Source: Niebla homalea (lineage: Eukaryota; Ascomycota; Lecanoromycetes; Lecanorales; Ramalinaceae). Taken from it: a DNA stretch of 64,000 bases. The position numbers were made by a program, and so were the translations under genes. Positions within the stretch are counted from its first letter, which is position 1. Each line of letters begins with the position of its first letter. Below the pieces are notes generated by a model. That model searched no databases. It was not told where the DNA came from and was given only the letters and a program-made list of their open reading frames with translations. Shown here piece after piece: positions 48,761-59,768 of the stretch. The stretch is from assembly GCA_019925105.1 (NCBI GenBank), contig JAHGAU010000004.1, positions 1 to 64,000 on the forward strand, in the 5' to 3' direction.

Positions 48761-49529
48761 GCATAAAAAACGGTTAAAATAATAAAGGTTTATATAAAAG
48801 CGGAGGAAACGATATTATAATTTATAAACCTCCCTCAATTAAATAATAAAGACCGGATCAATTTCTTTATAAAATAAATAATAAAAGTATTAAATAAAAT
48901 AATTAATAAAATAGTTTTAATAATAAAGCTTTTTTAAAAAGTTAAAACTTATTAAAATAAAGGATATATAACCGTAATTATAAAGGTAAAAAGGTTAATA
49001 AAGTAAGCTTTAAAGTATAAAAATTAAGAAATACTTAATTAATTAAGGGTTATTTAAGAGGAAAAGGAAAAGACTATTAAGAAGGTTAAATAAATATATT
49101 TTTAATTTACGGTATATAACTTAATAGTTTTACCTTATAATATTTAAAAGTTAATGAAATATAATAAGGATAAAATGGGAAATTAAAGTTTATCCTTAAA
49201 TTCCCGCCCCTTAAGAAACCTAATAATATATTAATTAATACCTTTAATAATAAGATTAAGGCCCTTAAAGGAATATTTTTCCTTTTTCCGTTAGAAACTA
49301 ATTTAAACGATATTAACGGCGTTATATATTTTAACCCTATATTAATAAAAAAAATAATAATATAAAATATAATAATTAAAACGATTAATAGATTAAAGAA
49401 GGATAAAGCTTTAAAACTAAATAAAATCCTTAATAAATTCCTATTAATAATAATATTATTATTTAAAAAAGTCTTTATTTATTTTTTTTAAATATACTTT
49501 AACGTTAATTATTATTTACATAAATTTAA

Positions 49530-50420
49530 AGAAATAAAAACGATTATCCTTAAAAAGTTTATTAAACCAGATTACTTTAAGGTAAAATCTTATAGATTTA
49601 TTATATTCTTTTATACGTTAAAAAAAACCTTAAAAACAATAATAAAAAAGATCTTTAACGATTATATAAAGAATTACGGACTTTTCCCCGATTAATAAAT
49701 AAGAATAAAAAAAGGTCGGTTAATAAAAATAACTTTTAAAAAATTAATTAACGGCATATATATAATATAGGGTTACAGGAAAAGGTATATTATAAGTCTT
49801 TTTTCTCTTAATATTATAGGTACTTTTAATAAGATAAATTATTAGAAGTTATTATATAACTTAAGGAAAAAAAGGATATTATTCTTTTTAATTAAATAAA
49901 TAAAAAGTTTCTTAAGTAATTAAGCTATATTAATTAACCTAAGATAAAAAATAAGCTTAATAAAGTCCGTTATAACGGGAATTCTTTAAAGATCGTTTAT
50001 TATTTTTATATTATTCTTATTCTTTAACGGTTTATTAATTGAGAAGTTTATTAAGTTAAAATAAAAAATTTAAGTTAGAAACTTTATTAACGATATTTAC
50101 CTTTTAACCTATAGTACTTTTATATATATAAATTATTTAAAATTAAAATAAACCTATAAAATTTATCTTTAATAAGTAAGAACTTACGGGGCTTAATTCA
50201 CTTTATATAAATATAAACTTATTTATATAATTAAAAGCTTAAAGCTATATAATATAATAATTATAATAAACTTAAATAAAATTATAATAAAGCCGGATAT
50301 TAATATTAAAGTCCTTAATTTTTAAGTAAATAAAAAGCTTAATTTAAAGGATTATATAAAAAAAGTTTAAAAAAAATTAACTTTATAAGAAAAAAGCCTT
50401 ATTTATCTTATTATATTAAT
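49530..50420 (+). pseudogene. LINE-1 reverse transcriptase, mutated
   Basis: Motifs in order: ILKKFIKPDYFKVKSYR then LFYTLKKTLKT near 49540-49640 (the KPGK.....YRPI.LL....K..E box), a YGLFPD...R..RS-type segment near 49675-49720, the catalytic LD box near 49800-49830 (LNIIGTFN, mutated from L.D..GAFD), LSPILFLFFN near 49990-50040 (GSPLSP.LF), and FINDIYLLTYS near 50080-50110 (F.DD). Stops break it throughout. Confidence 0.85.
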
Positions 50421-51079
50421 ATAAAAAGTTACGTTATAAAAGGCCCGGACTATTTATTAGGCCGTAATTAAGTTAGCTATAATATACGTTATAATTATTT
50501 AATATATACTTAAAAATACTTTAAGATATAAAAAGGAGCTTATTTAAATATTATAGAAAGTCCAGAATCGGTATTTAAGAGTAATTAACGGTACTTATAA
50601 AGTAACTTTTATCTTAATATTAAAATTTAAAATTTTTATACCGTTAATTAAGGTCTTATTAAATTAAATAATCGCTTAAATAATATTAAAGAAATATATA
50701 TACTTAATTATAATAATAAGAAATAAACGGATCCGCTAGAATCTTAATAAGTTTTAAGTTAAAGGGTATAAATTAAAAATATTTATCCCCTTTTTTATTA
50801 AGATAAAGTAAAAATAAGTTAAAAAAAAATTAATTTTACCGTTATCTTAGAAATTTATTTAAACGTATATAAACTTTTATTAAGCGTAAGAAAAACCGAG
50901 ATTAAAAGGATTTAAAGAATAAAGGCTATAACGATTACTTTATAAGTTACGATAAAATAAATTAAACATTAATAAAAATATAAAGATTTCATACTTTAAG
51001 GTTATCGTTACTTAATTCTTAACGATAAAAAGATTATTAATAAATATCTTTACCGTTATAATATTATAAGGAAGGGTAA

Positions 51080-51270
51080 TAACGTATTAACGATTTAACT
51101 TTAAATAAGTAAAAACGGTTTAATTTACTTCTTATTTATTATATATACCGGAGGTCGGATAAATACCGTATATAAATATAAATAAAGAAAGTAAAACGCC
51201 ATATATATCCTTATTTCTTATCCCTTATTTACGGAGGTTAAGTTAAAACTTATCGTAAAAGTTAATACTT
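51080..51270 (+). pseudogene. LINE-1 C-terminal Cys/His region, mutated
   Basis: NGLIYFL near 51115, then an RINTVYKYK-type stretch (N..C.CG before mutation) and KTPYISLFLI near 51195 (the T..HILF.C part) match the zinc-binding C-terminus of LINE ORF2. An 83-codon minus-strand frame overlapping at 51281-51532 is noise. Confidence 0.6.
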
Positions 51271-51941
51271 ATAATTATTATTAAATATTATTTATAAAGT
51301 AAAGTATCCAGGTAACCGTTAAGTTTATAATATTTACCGGACTATTATTATAGTTTAGCCTTATTATAAAGATAAATAAAATTATTAAAGACTTTATAGA
51401 GTTACCGGTTAAAAAAGAAAAAAAGAAGCGGAAACCAATTATATTAATTATATAAACCGGAAAGCATTTTTTATAGTTATAAAGATATAATAATAAACGT
51501 TTATTAAAAATCTTTAAAAAAGTTAATAACAATAATAAAATAAAAAAAGTAAATATTAAGTATATAAGTATTAATAAAAATATTTAAAAGTATTACGTAA
51601 GGTTAAAATAATATAAATATATAAAAAAGCGGAAGAATAATAAGTTTAAGGGTAACCTTTATAAGGATATAATCGTAATATTATAGATTTTTTTAAGGGA
51701 GTTAAAATATAAGAAGTATACGAATAGATTACTACTTTTTAAATAACCGTTAATATTTTTTACTTTAAGGGGTAAAGGGTAAAAACTTAATGGACGCCGG
51801 TTTTTACTTTAACGTTATAAGTATCAGGTTTTTACGGTTATTAATAAGGCTAAAAGGCCGCGTATTAAGGAACGCCGGAATTAACTTAGCTAGATCCGTA
51901 GTATAAATCAATCAATCAATCAATCAATAAATAACGTATAA

Positions 51942-52637
51942 AAGCTATAAAAGTAATATAATAAATTAATATAAAAAAAAGGAAACGGGTATAAAGTTAA
52001 CGCTATAATAATCAAGAATTTTATATTATAATTAATAATTATATATAATAATTAATATCGCGGGTTACTTTATTAATATACTTTTTTTTTATATAAGTTA
52101 TTAAAGATCTATTATAATTCTATTTAATAAAACGCGATATACTTAATATAATTAATTTTATAGTAACGTTTATTTATTTGTTATAATTATAATAATTAAT
52201 CTACGGCTATAATAATACCGTAAATATAAAAGCGTAAAAAACTATAAACGCTTAAATATATTTATTAATAAATTAATATTAAATTAAAAGGAAATAAAAT
52301 TAAAATATTAACGATTAAGGATCGATTAAAATATATTATATCTTAATTAACGTTTTAAGGGCTATAATATTATATTTATATTGCTATTTAATAATATATA
52401 GATTATAAGCGTTTAAATATTAACGTTAAAAGAAAAATAATCTATAACGCCGTTATATTAAAGCGATAAGTTTTTTCCTTTTTCTTCTTTTTTTTCTCTT
52501 TTTTATACTTTTAAAGCCAGATAAGTATTAATAAATTAAACGGAATATAATAGTTTTACCTTTTTATTTTTCTTTTATTTTAAGGTTAACCCGATTTTAA
52601 TATTAACGGTTAAAAGGCTCTTTAATACGATTTAAAG
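51942..52637 (+). other. End of element B past the chromodomain
   Basis: The first 25 bp continues the chromodomain tail frame (AIKVI). The remainder is AT-rich and probably the untranslated 3' part of element B. I found no plus-oriented 369-bp LTR to close the element, so its 3' end is missing or beyond recognition. Confidence 0.45.
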
Positions 52638-53638
52638 TTATTATTTTTCGGAATTAAGGTTAATATTTTAGCCGCCGCTATTGAAATAAGTTATATTTCC
52701 TTTATCTTTATATTCTATTTTTTATTCTTATCCGTTATAAAGCTTTTAAATTTAAAGTAATTAACGGAATACTTAATAAAGGAAACCCGGTTTTTTTCCG
52801 TATTACTTTTTATCTGGAATATATTAACGTTAACGTCGAGTTATCATTATATTGGTATATATTTTTACTTTAAATTTAACGATTTTTATTTCCGCGGTAA
52901 AAACTTAAAACGACTATTTTTTTATTTCCTTTTTAAGGGCCGCTATTAATTTATAAGCCTTTAATTAAGTACGATAATACGCCGGCTTAATTATATAACG
53001 CGTCGTTTTTATATACCCGTATAATTTATATTAAGCTTTAAACTTATAAAGAAGTTTATTACGTTAACGTAATAAATAGTATTTTTCCCGGGGCCGTAAC
53101 GTTTAATTAAATTTACGTATTACCTTACGTACCTTCTTAATAAGCTTTTCTGGGAATTATATTTAATTAAAACGTTAATACTTTAATAACGATATAATCT
53201 TATAATATAATAATAACTATTATAGCCTTTAAATTTATATCGGTTATAAGGATTAATATTATAAGTATAAAATTCGTTCTATAAAAAATATATAAAGTAT
53301 AAGGTATTTATATATTATTAACTTTTATTTAAGTATAAGTATATTTTTATTATAATACGTTAATAGAACGTTATCGTATTACGTAAATATTATCTATTAA
53401 GATATTAAAATAATATTTACTTTTTTCTTTTATTTACGTTATATTAATATACGTTTATTTATTATTATTACGGATTAATATTATATTAAATATATATACG
53501 TTTACGCATAATTAATATAATTTATTATAATAATAATAGAGATACGGATAAAAGTTATTCTTATATATTAATTAAGTATTATAATTAAAGTTTACGTATA
53601 ATATACTTATAAAAGCTATTAAAACTATTAAGGAAAAA
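52638..53638 (+). repeat. Left arm of a broken 1-kb inverted repeat
   Basis: From cggaattaaggttaa near 52650 to aactattaaggaaaaa at 53637, this is an inverted match of 55377-56380, running with few gaps over the full length. Matching landmarks include ttccgcggtaaaa (52890) with ttttaccgcgga (56118), and aagtttacgtataatatacttataaaag (53595) with its complement near 55410. Differences are mainly transitions. No coding content was recognised in either arm. Confidence 0.8.
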
Positions 53639-54194
53639 TATTACGGTATGGACCTTAGGAGGATCCCTTGGCACGGAGCGGGCTTACCTTGTTCCGGTGC
53701 TTGGCGCGTATACTTATATTTCCCACCTTCATAGCTAGATACCTACTTATCATTCTTATATTTATTACTTTATTATTATATATACCGTATTCTCATAATA
53801 AATAGTAGCAATAATATAGGGTTTATACGTTCCTATAGCTTTAAGTATAACCTTTAACTGCCTTACTATAAGGTGGCAACGTGGTAGCTCTCGTATAAAC
53901 CGCGTTAAATATACTCCTTTAATATTTAACTCGTCGATCCCTTTAAAAGGCTTTTTAACATTATTAAATTATTATTTTATCGTCTTATATTAAAAGACGA
54001 ACAAGGCCGTATTACCCGTTTAGGATAGATATTTTAACCTTTATAAGGCCCTTAGAAGAAGTTAATAAAATAAAAGTCTTTATTTTCTAATTAATATTTA
54101 TTAAACTAAGGTATATAACTCCTTTAATATCCGTTGAATTAATATTTAATAAAGGAGGGAGAAGTCTTTAAAAATAATTAAGGAAGTATTTAAG
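53639..54194. other. Palindrome centre, left part
   Basis: Begins with the GC-patch block (53641-53760: ggaccttaggaggatccc, ggagcgggcttacc, ggcgcgta) that also occurs at 6290-6430. The rest is AT-rich with taaggtggcaacgtggtagctctcg near 53870. No gene is recognised. Confidence 0.4.
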
Positions 54195-54563
54195 TGTTAG
54201 ACAGGTCCGCCGGCTCACAGCTGGCGGGGCTAGTCAAAAGGGGTTTATAGAAGACGTAAAGTATAACTATAGATTTAATACTTAGATTTAAAAGGTAGAC
54301 TAATTCTTAAGGAACTATAAATTGGCTGGACGTAGGCCTATCTTAAATAACTGGTCTTAAAAATAGCTTAAACCACGGTAATAATGATTTTAACCCCGGT
54401 TATAATTACGTATACCCGTATATAAAAGGCTTGAACTCCTAAAGCCTTTAGTTCCAAAAGCTACCGCTCAGACGGCTACACCACTTAACCATAGCCCTTA
54501 AGTGAGCCGGTGCTTGGTATGCTTGGTATACGCTAGGCGCTTACTGAGCGCTAGGCGCTAACA
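54195..54563 (-). mobile_element. 369-bp LTR, best-preserved copy
   Basis: On the minus strand this starts TGTTAGCGCC at 54563 and ends TGTCTAACA at 54195. It is the least mutated of the four copies and best shows the family: a ctcacagctggcggggc end, a TATA-like tttatatac, and the tRNA-like region. On the minus strand it is preceded by ctaaagggggaggcat (54564-54579), which has the form of a polypurine tract just upstream of a 3' LTR. Confidence 0.85.
54427..54491 (-). promoter_or_regulatory. tRNA-like segment with A-box and B-box motifs
   Basis: On the minus strand TGGTTAAGTGG (54491-54481) fits the Pol III A box TRGYNNAGYGG. AGTTCAAGCCT (54437-54427) matches 9 of 11 positions of the B box GGTTCRANNCC. 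The 43-bp gap between them is within the tRNA range. CTTT/AAAG can form a short arm around TGGAACT between them, and AGGAG/CTTTT a weak T-arm. I see no acceptor stem, so it is not a tRNA gene. The same segment is present, mutated, in all four LTR copies. Confidence 0.45.
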
Positions 54564-54582
54564 ATGCCTCCCCCTTTAGAAT

Positions 54583-54951
54583 GTTAAACAGGTCCGCCGG
54601 CTCACAGCTGGCGGGGCTAGTTAAAAGGGGTTTATAGAAGACGTAAAGTATAACTATAGATTTAATATTTAAATTTTAAAAAATAGATTAATTCTTAAGG
54701 AATTATAAACTGGCTGGACGTAAACCTATCTTAAATAACCGGTCTTAAGGGTAATTTGGATTACGGTAATAATAACTTTAATTCCGGTTATAGTTACGTA
54801 TACTTATATATAAAAGGCCTGAACTCTTAAAGTTTTTAATTCTAAAAGTTACCGCTTAAACGGCTACGCTATTTAGCTATAGCCCTTAAGTAAACCGGTA
54901 CTTAATATACTTAATATATATTAAGCGCTTATTAAGCGTTAAGCGTTAATA
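54583..54951 (-). mobile_element. 369-bp LTR, tandem second copy
   Basis: Same orientation as 54195-54563, separated from it by 19 bp (atgcctccccctttagaat). It is more mutated (ends TATTAACG...TGTTTAACA). The mutated polypurine-like tract also precedes it on the minus strand (ataccttccttttta at 54952-54966). The pair is therefore LTR, short purine tract, LTR, with no internal coding region. Confidence 0.8.
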
Positions 54952-54966
54952 ATACCTTCCTTTTTA

Positions 54967-55376
54967 TGCTTTAATCCTTAAAAATAAAAGTTATATAAAT
55001 AAATAATAATATTATAAAGAAGACGTTAACGCGTAACCGGTATATATATAAGGCTCGTTAAAAACCTATTATTAAAACTTAATAGGAAAAAAGTAAAAAG
55101 AAAAAAACCTATATATATACTTTAAAGTACGTATTAAGAACGTTATTTAATATATTAAACGTAATAAAATATTATATGTCGGCATAAAATTAATATAATA
55201 TAATAAAGCTTATTAAAAACTTCTTTATAAAACTTAATAAAAAAAAGTAAATAAGAAAAGAGTCTTAATAATATTAATTAATAGCTAAATCGTTACCTAA
55301 AAATTCACTTATTAATTTATTATAGTATAATAATAATTAAATAATAAAAAGTTTATTATTATTTTAAATTTCTTTT
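54967..55376. other. Palindrome centre, right part
   Basis: AT-rich mutated sequence with a directly repeated aaaacttaata..aaaaagtaaa..aagaaaa motif at about 55070-55105 and 55225-55262. Adjacent to the LTR pair, it might be the 3' end of their parent element. No domain could be read. Confidence 0.4.
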
Positions 55377-56380
55377 TTTTTTCCTTAATAATTTTAATAA
55401 CTTTTATAAGTATATTATACGTAAACTTTAATTACGATACTTAATTAATATAAAAAAGTAGATTTTATTTATATCCTTATTATTATTATAATAAGTTATA
55501 TTAATTATATATAAACGTTTATATACTTAATATAATAGTAATCCATAATAATAATAAATAAACGTACGTTAATATAACGCGAATAAGAAAGTAAAATAAA
55601 TATTATCTTAATATCTTAACGTATAATATTTATATAATATAATAATATTTCGTTAACGCTTTATAACAGGAATATACTTATAATTAAATAAAAATTAATA
55701 ATATATAAATACGCTATATTTTATATATTTTTTATAAAATAAACTTTATACTTATAATATCGGTTTTTATAATCGATATAAATTTAAAGGTTATAATAGC
55801 CGTTATTATACCGTAAGATTATATTATTATTAAAGCGTTAACGTTTTAATTAAATATAGTTCCCAAATAAACTTATTAAAAAAATACATAAAATAATACG
55901 TAAACTTAATTAAACGTCGTAGCCTTAAAAGAAATTTTATTTATTACGTTAATGTAATAAACTCTTTTATAAATTTAAAGCTTAACGTAAGTTATACGGA
56001 TATATAAAAGTAACGTATTATATAATTAAGCCAATATATCGTTATATCCGATTAAAAACTTATAAGTCGATAATAGCCCTTAAGGGGGAAATAAAAAGGT
56101 AATCGTCTTAAACTTTTACCGCGGAGGCGGAAATTGTTAAATTCAGAATAAAAATATATATTAATATAACGATAACTTAACGTTAACGTTAATATTTTTT
56201 AGATAAAAAGTAATACGGAAAAAGACTAAGCTTTTTTTATTAAGCGTCCCGTTAATTACTCTGAATTTAAAAGCTTTATAATAAATAAAAATAAAAATAA
56301 GGATATAAAAATGAAAAAGGTATAACTTATTTCAGCGGTAACGGTTAAAAGGTTAACCTTAATTCCGGAAAATAATAATT
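55377..56380 (-). repeat. Right arm of the broken 1-kb inverted repeat
   Basis: Inverted partner of 52638-53638. It ends exactly where the LINE-4 tail begins (56381), so the LINE may have inserted at or in the arm and cut off whatever continued beyond. About 1.7 kb separates the two arms. Confidence 0.8.
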
Positions 56381-59300
56381 TGATTGATTGATTGATTGAT
56401 TTATATTACGGGTCTAACTAAGTTAATTCCGGCGTTCCTTAATACGCGGCCTTTTAGCCTTATTAATAACCGTAAAAACCTGATACTTATAACGTTAAAG
56501 TAAAAACCGGCGTTTATTAAGCCTCTACCCTTTATCCCTTAAAATAAAGGATATTAATAGCCGTTTAAAGAGTAATAATTTATTTATATATTTCTTATAT
56601 TTTAATTCCCTTAAAAAAATCCGTAATATTACGATCATATCCTTATAAAGGCTATTCTTAAACTTATTACTTTTTTACTCCTTTATATATTTATATTACT
56701 TTAACTTTATATAATACCTTTAAATATTTTTATTAATATTTATATATTTAATATATATCCTTTTTATATTATTATCGCCGTTAATTCTTTTAAAGACTTT
56801 TAATAAATATTTATTATTATATCTTTACGGTTATAAAAGATGCTTTCCGGTTTATATAATTAATATAACCGGTTTCCGCTCCTTTTTTTCTTCCTTAATT
56901 AATAATAAACCTTTTTTATAAGGTTTTTAATAACCTTATTAATTTTTATAACGAAATTGAACTATAATAGTAATCCGGTAAATATTATAAACTTAATAGT
57001 TACTTAAATATTTCGCTTTATAAATAATATTTAACGGTAATTATGAGTATTAATTTTTATAATAAATTTTAATTTAATTTCCGTAAATAAGGAATAAAAA
57101 ATAAGGACGTATATAACGTCCTATTTCCTTTATCCGTATTTATATTTAACGTTTATCCGATCCCCGGTATATATAATAAATAGGAAATAAGTTAAACCGT
57201 TTTTACCCGTCCGGAGTTAAATTATTAATACGTTATTACCCTTTCTTATAATATTATAACGATAAAGATACTTATTAATAATCTTTTTATTATTAAGAAT
57301 TAAATAATAATAACCTTAAGGTATAAAATCCCTCTATTTCCGTTAATGCTTAATTTACTTTATCGTAACTTATAAGGTAATCGTTATAGCCTTTATTTTT
57401 TAAATTCTTTTAATTTTAATCTTTTTTATATTTAATAAAAGTTTATACCCACTTAAGTTAACCTCCGGGATATTAATAAAGTTAACTTTTTTTTTAATTT
57501 ATTTTTATTTTATCTTAATAAGAAAAGAAATAAATATCTTTAATTTATTCTTTTTAACTTTAAACTTATTAAGATTTTAGCGGATCCGCCCGTTTCTTAT
57601 TATTATAATTAAATATATATATTTCTTTAATTTTACTTAAGTAATTATTTAATTTAATAAGATTTTAATTAACGGTATAAAAACCTTAAACTTTAATACC
57701 GGAATAAAGGTTACTTTATAAATACCGTTAATTATTCTTAAATATTAATTTTAAACTTTCTATAATATTTAAATAAGCTCTTTCTTATATCCCGGAATAC
57801 TTTTAAGTATATATTAAATAGCTATAATATATATTATAGTTAACTTTATTATAGCTTAATAAATAATTTAGGCCTTTTATAACGTAGCTCCCTATATTAA
57901 TATAATAAAATAAATAAGGCTTTTTTTATAAAGTTATTTTTTTTTAAACCTTTCTTATATAATCCTTTTAATTAAGCTTCCTATTTACTTAAAAATTAAG
58001 GACTTTAATATTAATATTTAATTTTACCGTAACTTTTCTTAAATCTATTATAGCCGTTATATTATATAACCTTAAGCTTTTAATTATATAAATAAGCTTA
58101 TACTTATATAATATAAATTAAACCCCATAAGTTCTTATTTATTAAAGATAGACTTTATAAGTTTATTTTAATTTTAAATAATTTAATTATATAAAGGTAT
58201 TATAAGTTAAGAAATAAACGTTATTAATAAAACTTTTAACTTAAACATTTTATTTTAACTTACCAAACTCCTTAATTAAAGGACCATTAAAGAATAGGAA
58301 TAATATAAAAGAAATAAATAATTTTTAAGGAATTTTTATTATAGTGGGCTTTATTAAATTTATTTTTAATTTTAAGTTAATTAATATAGCTTAATTACTT
58401 AAAAAACTCTTCGTTTACTTAATTAAAAAGGGTAATATCCTTTTTTTCTTTAAGTTAAATAATATTAAGAGAAAAAAGACTTATAATATACTTCTTCCTA
58501 TAATTTTATATTATATATACGTTATTAATTAATTTTTTAAAGGTTATTTTTATTAACTTATTTCTTTTTATTTTTATTTATTAATCGGGGAGAAGTCCGT
58601 AATTTTTTATATAGTTATTAAAGATTTTTATTATTATTATATTTAAGGCTTTTTTTAACGTATATAGGAATATAATAAGTTTATAAGACTTTACCTTAAA
58701 ATAATCCGGCTTAATAAACTTTTTAAGGATAATCGTTTTTATTTCCTTAAACTTACGTAAGTAATAACCGATATTAAAATATATTTAAAAAAAGTAAATA
58801 AAGACTTTTTTAAACGGTAAAGCTCTTATTATTAAGAATCTATTAAAAATTTTATTCGGTTTTAAGGCTTTATTTTTCTTCGGTTTATTAATTGCCCTAA
58901 TTACTATATTTTATATTATTATTTTATTTATTAATATAAGGTTAAAATACGTAATACCGTTGATATCGTTTAAGTTAGCTTTTAACGGAAGGGGGAAAAA
59001 TGCTTTTTAAGGGTTTTAATCTTACCGTTAAAGGTATTAATTAATATATTATTAAGTTTCTTAAAGAACGGAAATTTAAAGATAAACTTTAATTTCTTAT
59101 TTTATTCTTTATTATATTTTATTAACTTTTAAATATTATGAAATAAAACCGTTAAGTTATATATTATAGATTAAAAGTATATTTACTTAATTTTCTTAAT
59201 AGTTTTCTCTTTTTCCTTTTAAGTAACTTTTAATTAATTAAGTATCTTTTAATTCCTATACTTAAAAGCTTATTTAATTAACCTTTTCGCCTTTATAATT

Positions 59301-59720
59301 ACGGTTATATATTTTTTATTTTAATAAGTTTTAGCTTTTTAAAAGGGTTTTATTATTAAGATAATCTTATTAATTACCTTATTTAATATTTTTATTATTC
59401 ATTTTATAAAAAGGTCGATTTAATCTTTATTATTTAATTAAAGGAGGTCCGTAAATTATATTATTATTTCTTCCGCTTTTATATAAACCTTTACTTCCTT
59501 AACCGTTTTTTACGCCCTTTTTACTGGTGGTAATAAGGTCGTATTAACGGTTTAATTTAAAGTTATTTATATTAATATATAGTCTGAATTATATTTTAAG
59601 TTTTTTTATAACCTATATATTACGATTACGCCGGTAATCTTTTCCGTATTAAAGGTTAAATTAATTATTATTTTAAACTTATAATTTTCTTATATAATAA
59701 TCTTTTATAATATTAATAAT
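56381..59720 (-). mobile_element. LINE-4, 5'-truncated, minus strand
   Basis: The tail (tgattgattgattgattgat) starts at 56381. The sequence matches LINE-1 in reverse from its 3' end to a point equal to about 48561 in LINE-1 (within the endonuclease), with stops throughout. RT and C-terminal regions are present in mutated form. Upstream of the break lies a short piece of the same LINE in the opposite orientation (next entry). Confidence 0.8.
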
Positions 59721-59768
59721 GATAACCCGCCGTTAATTAATAAAAAGGGACCGTTTATAATATTATTA
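59721..59768 (+). mobile_element. Inverted LINE fragment at the LINE-4 5' end
   Basis: ataacccgccgttaattaat followed by gggaccgtttataat matches LINE-1 48361-48407, in plus orientation, directly against the minus-strand LINE-4 break. About 150 bp of LINE sequence between the two segments is missing. This is the layout expected of a 5' inversion by twin priming. It might instead belong to the insertion junction of LINE-3. Confidence 0.55.

Larger units (their letters stand above)
46109..51927 (+). mobile_element. LINE-1, full length, inserted in element B chromodomain
   Basis: Flanked by TAAATAACGTATAA at 46095-46108 and 51928-51941, a 14-bp target duplication. It ends in a (caat)n tail at 51908-51927. 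Length is 5.8 kb. The structure is that of a fungal Tad1-like non-LTR retrotransposon: ORF1 with ATG at 46128, ORF2 with apurinic-type endonuclease, RT and a C-terminal Cys/His region. All frames are RIP-broken. The clade is inferred from domain order and host type, not from alignment. Confidence 0.87.

Noticed and set aside
51281..51532. 83-codon minus-strand ORF (and a similar one at 61425-61667)
   Set aside because: Antisense to LINE ORF2; homologous positions in other copies are not open; no domain.
54427..54491. A true tRNA gene
   Set aside because: A and B boxes are recognisable but there is no acceptor stem, the T-arm depends on G-T pairs, and the segment is repeated inside every LTR copy.
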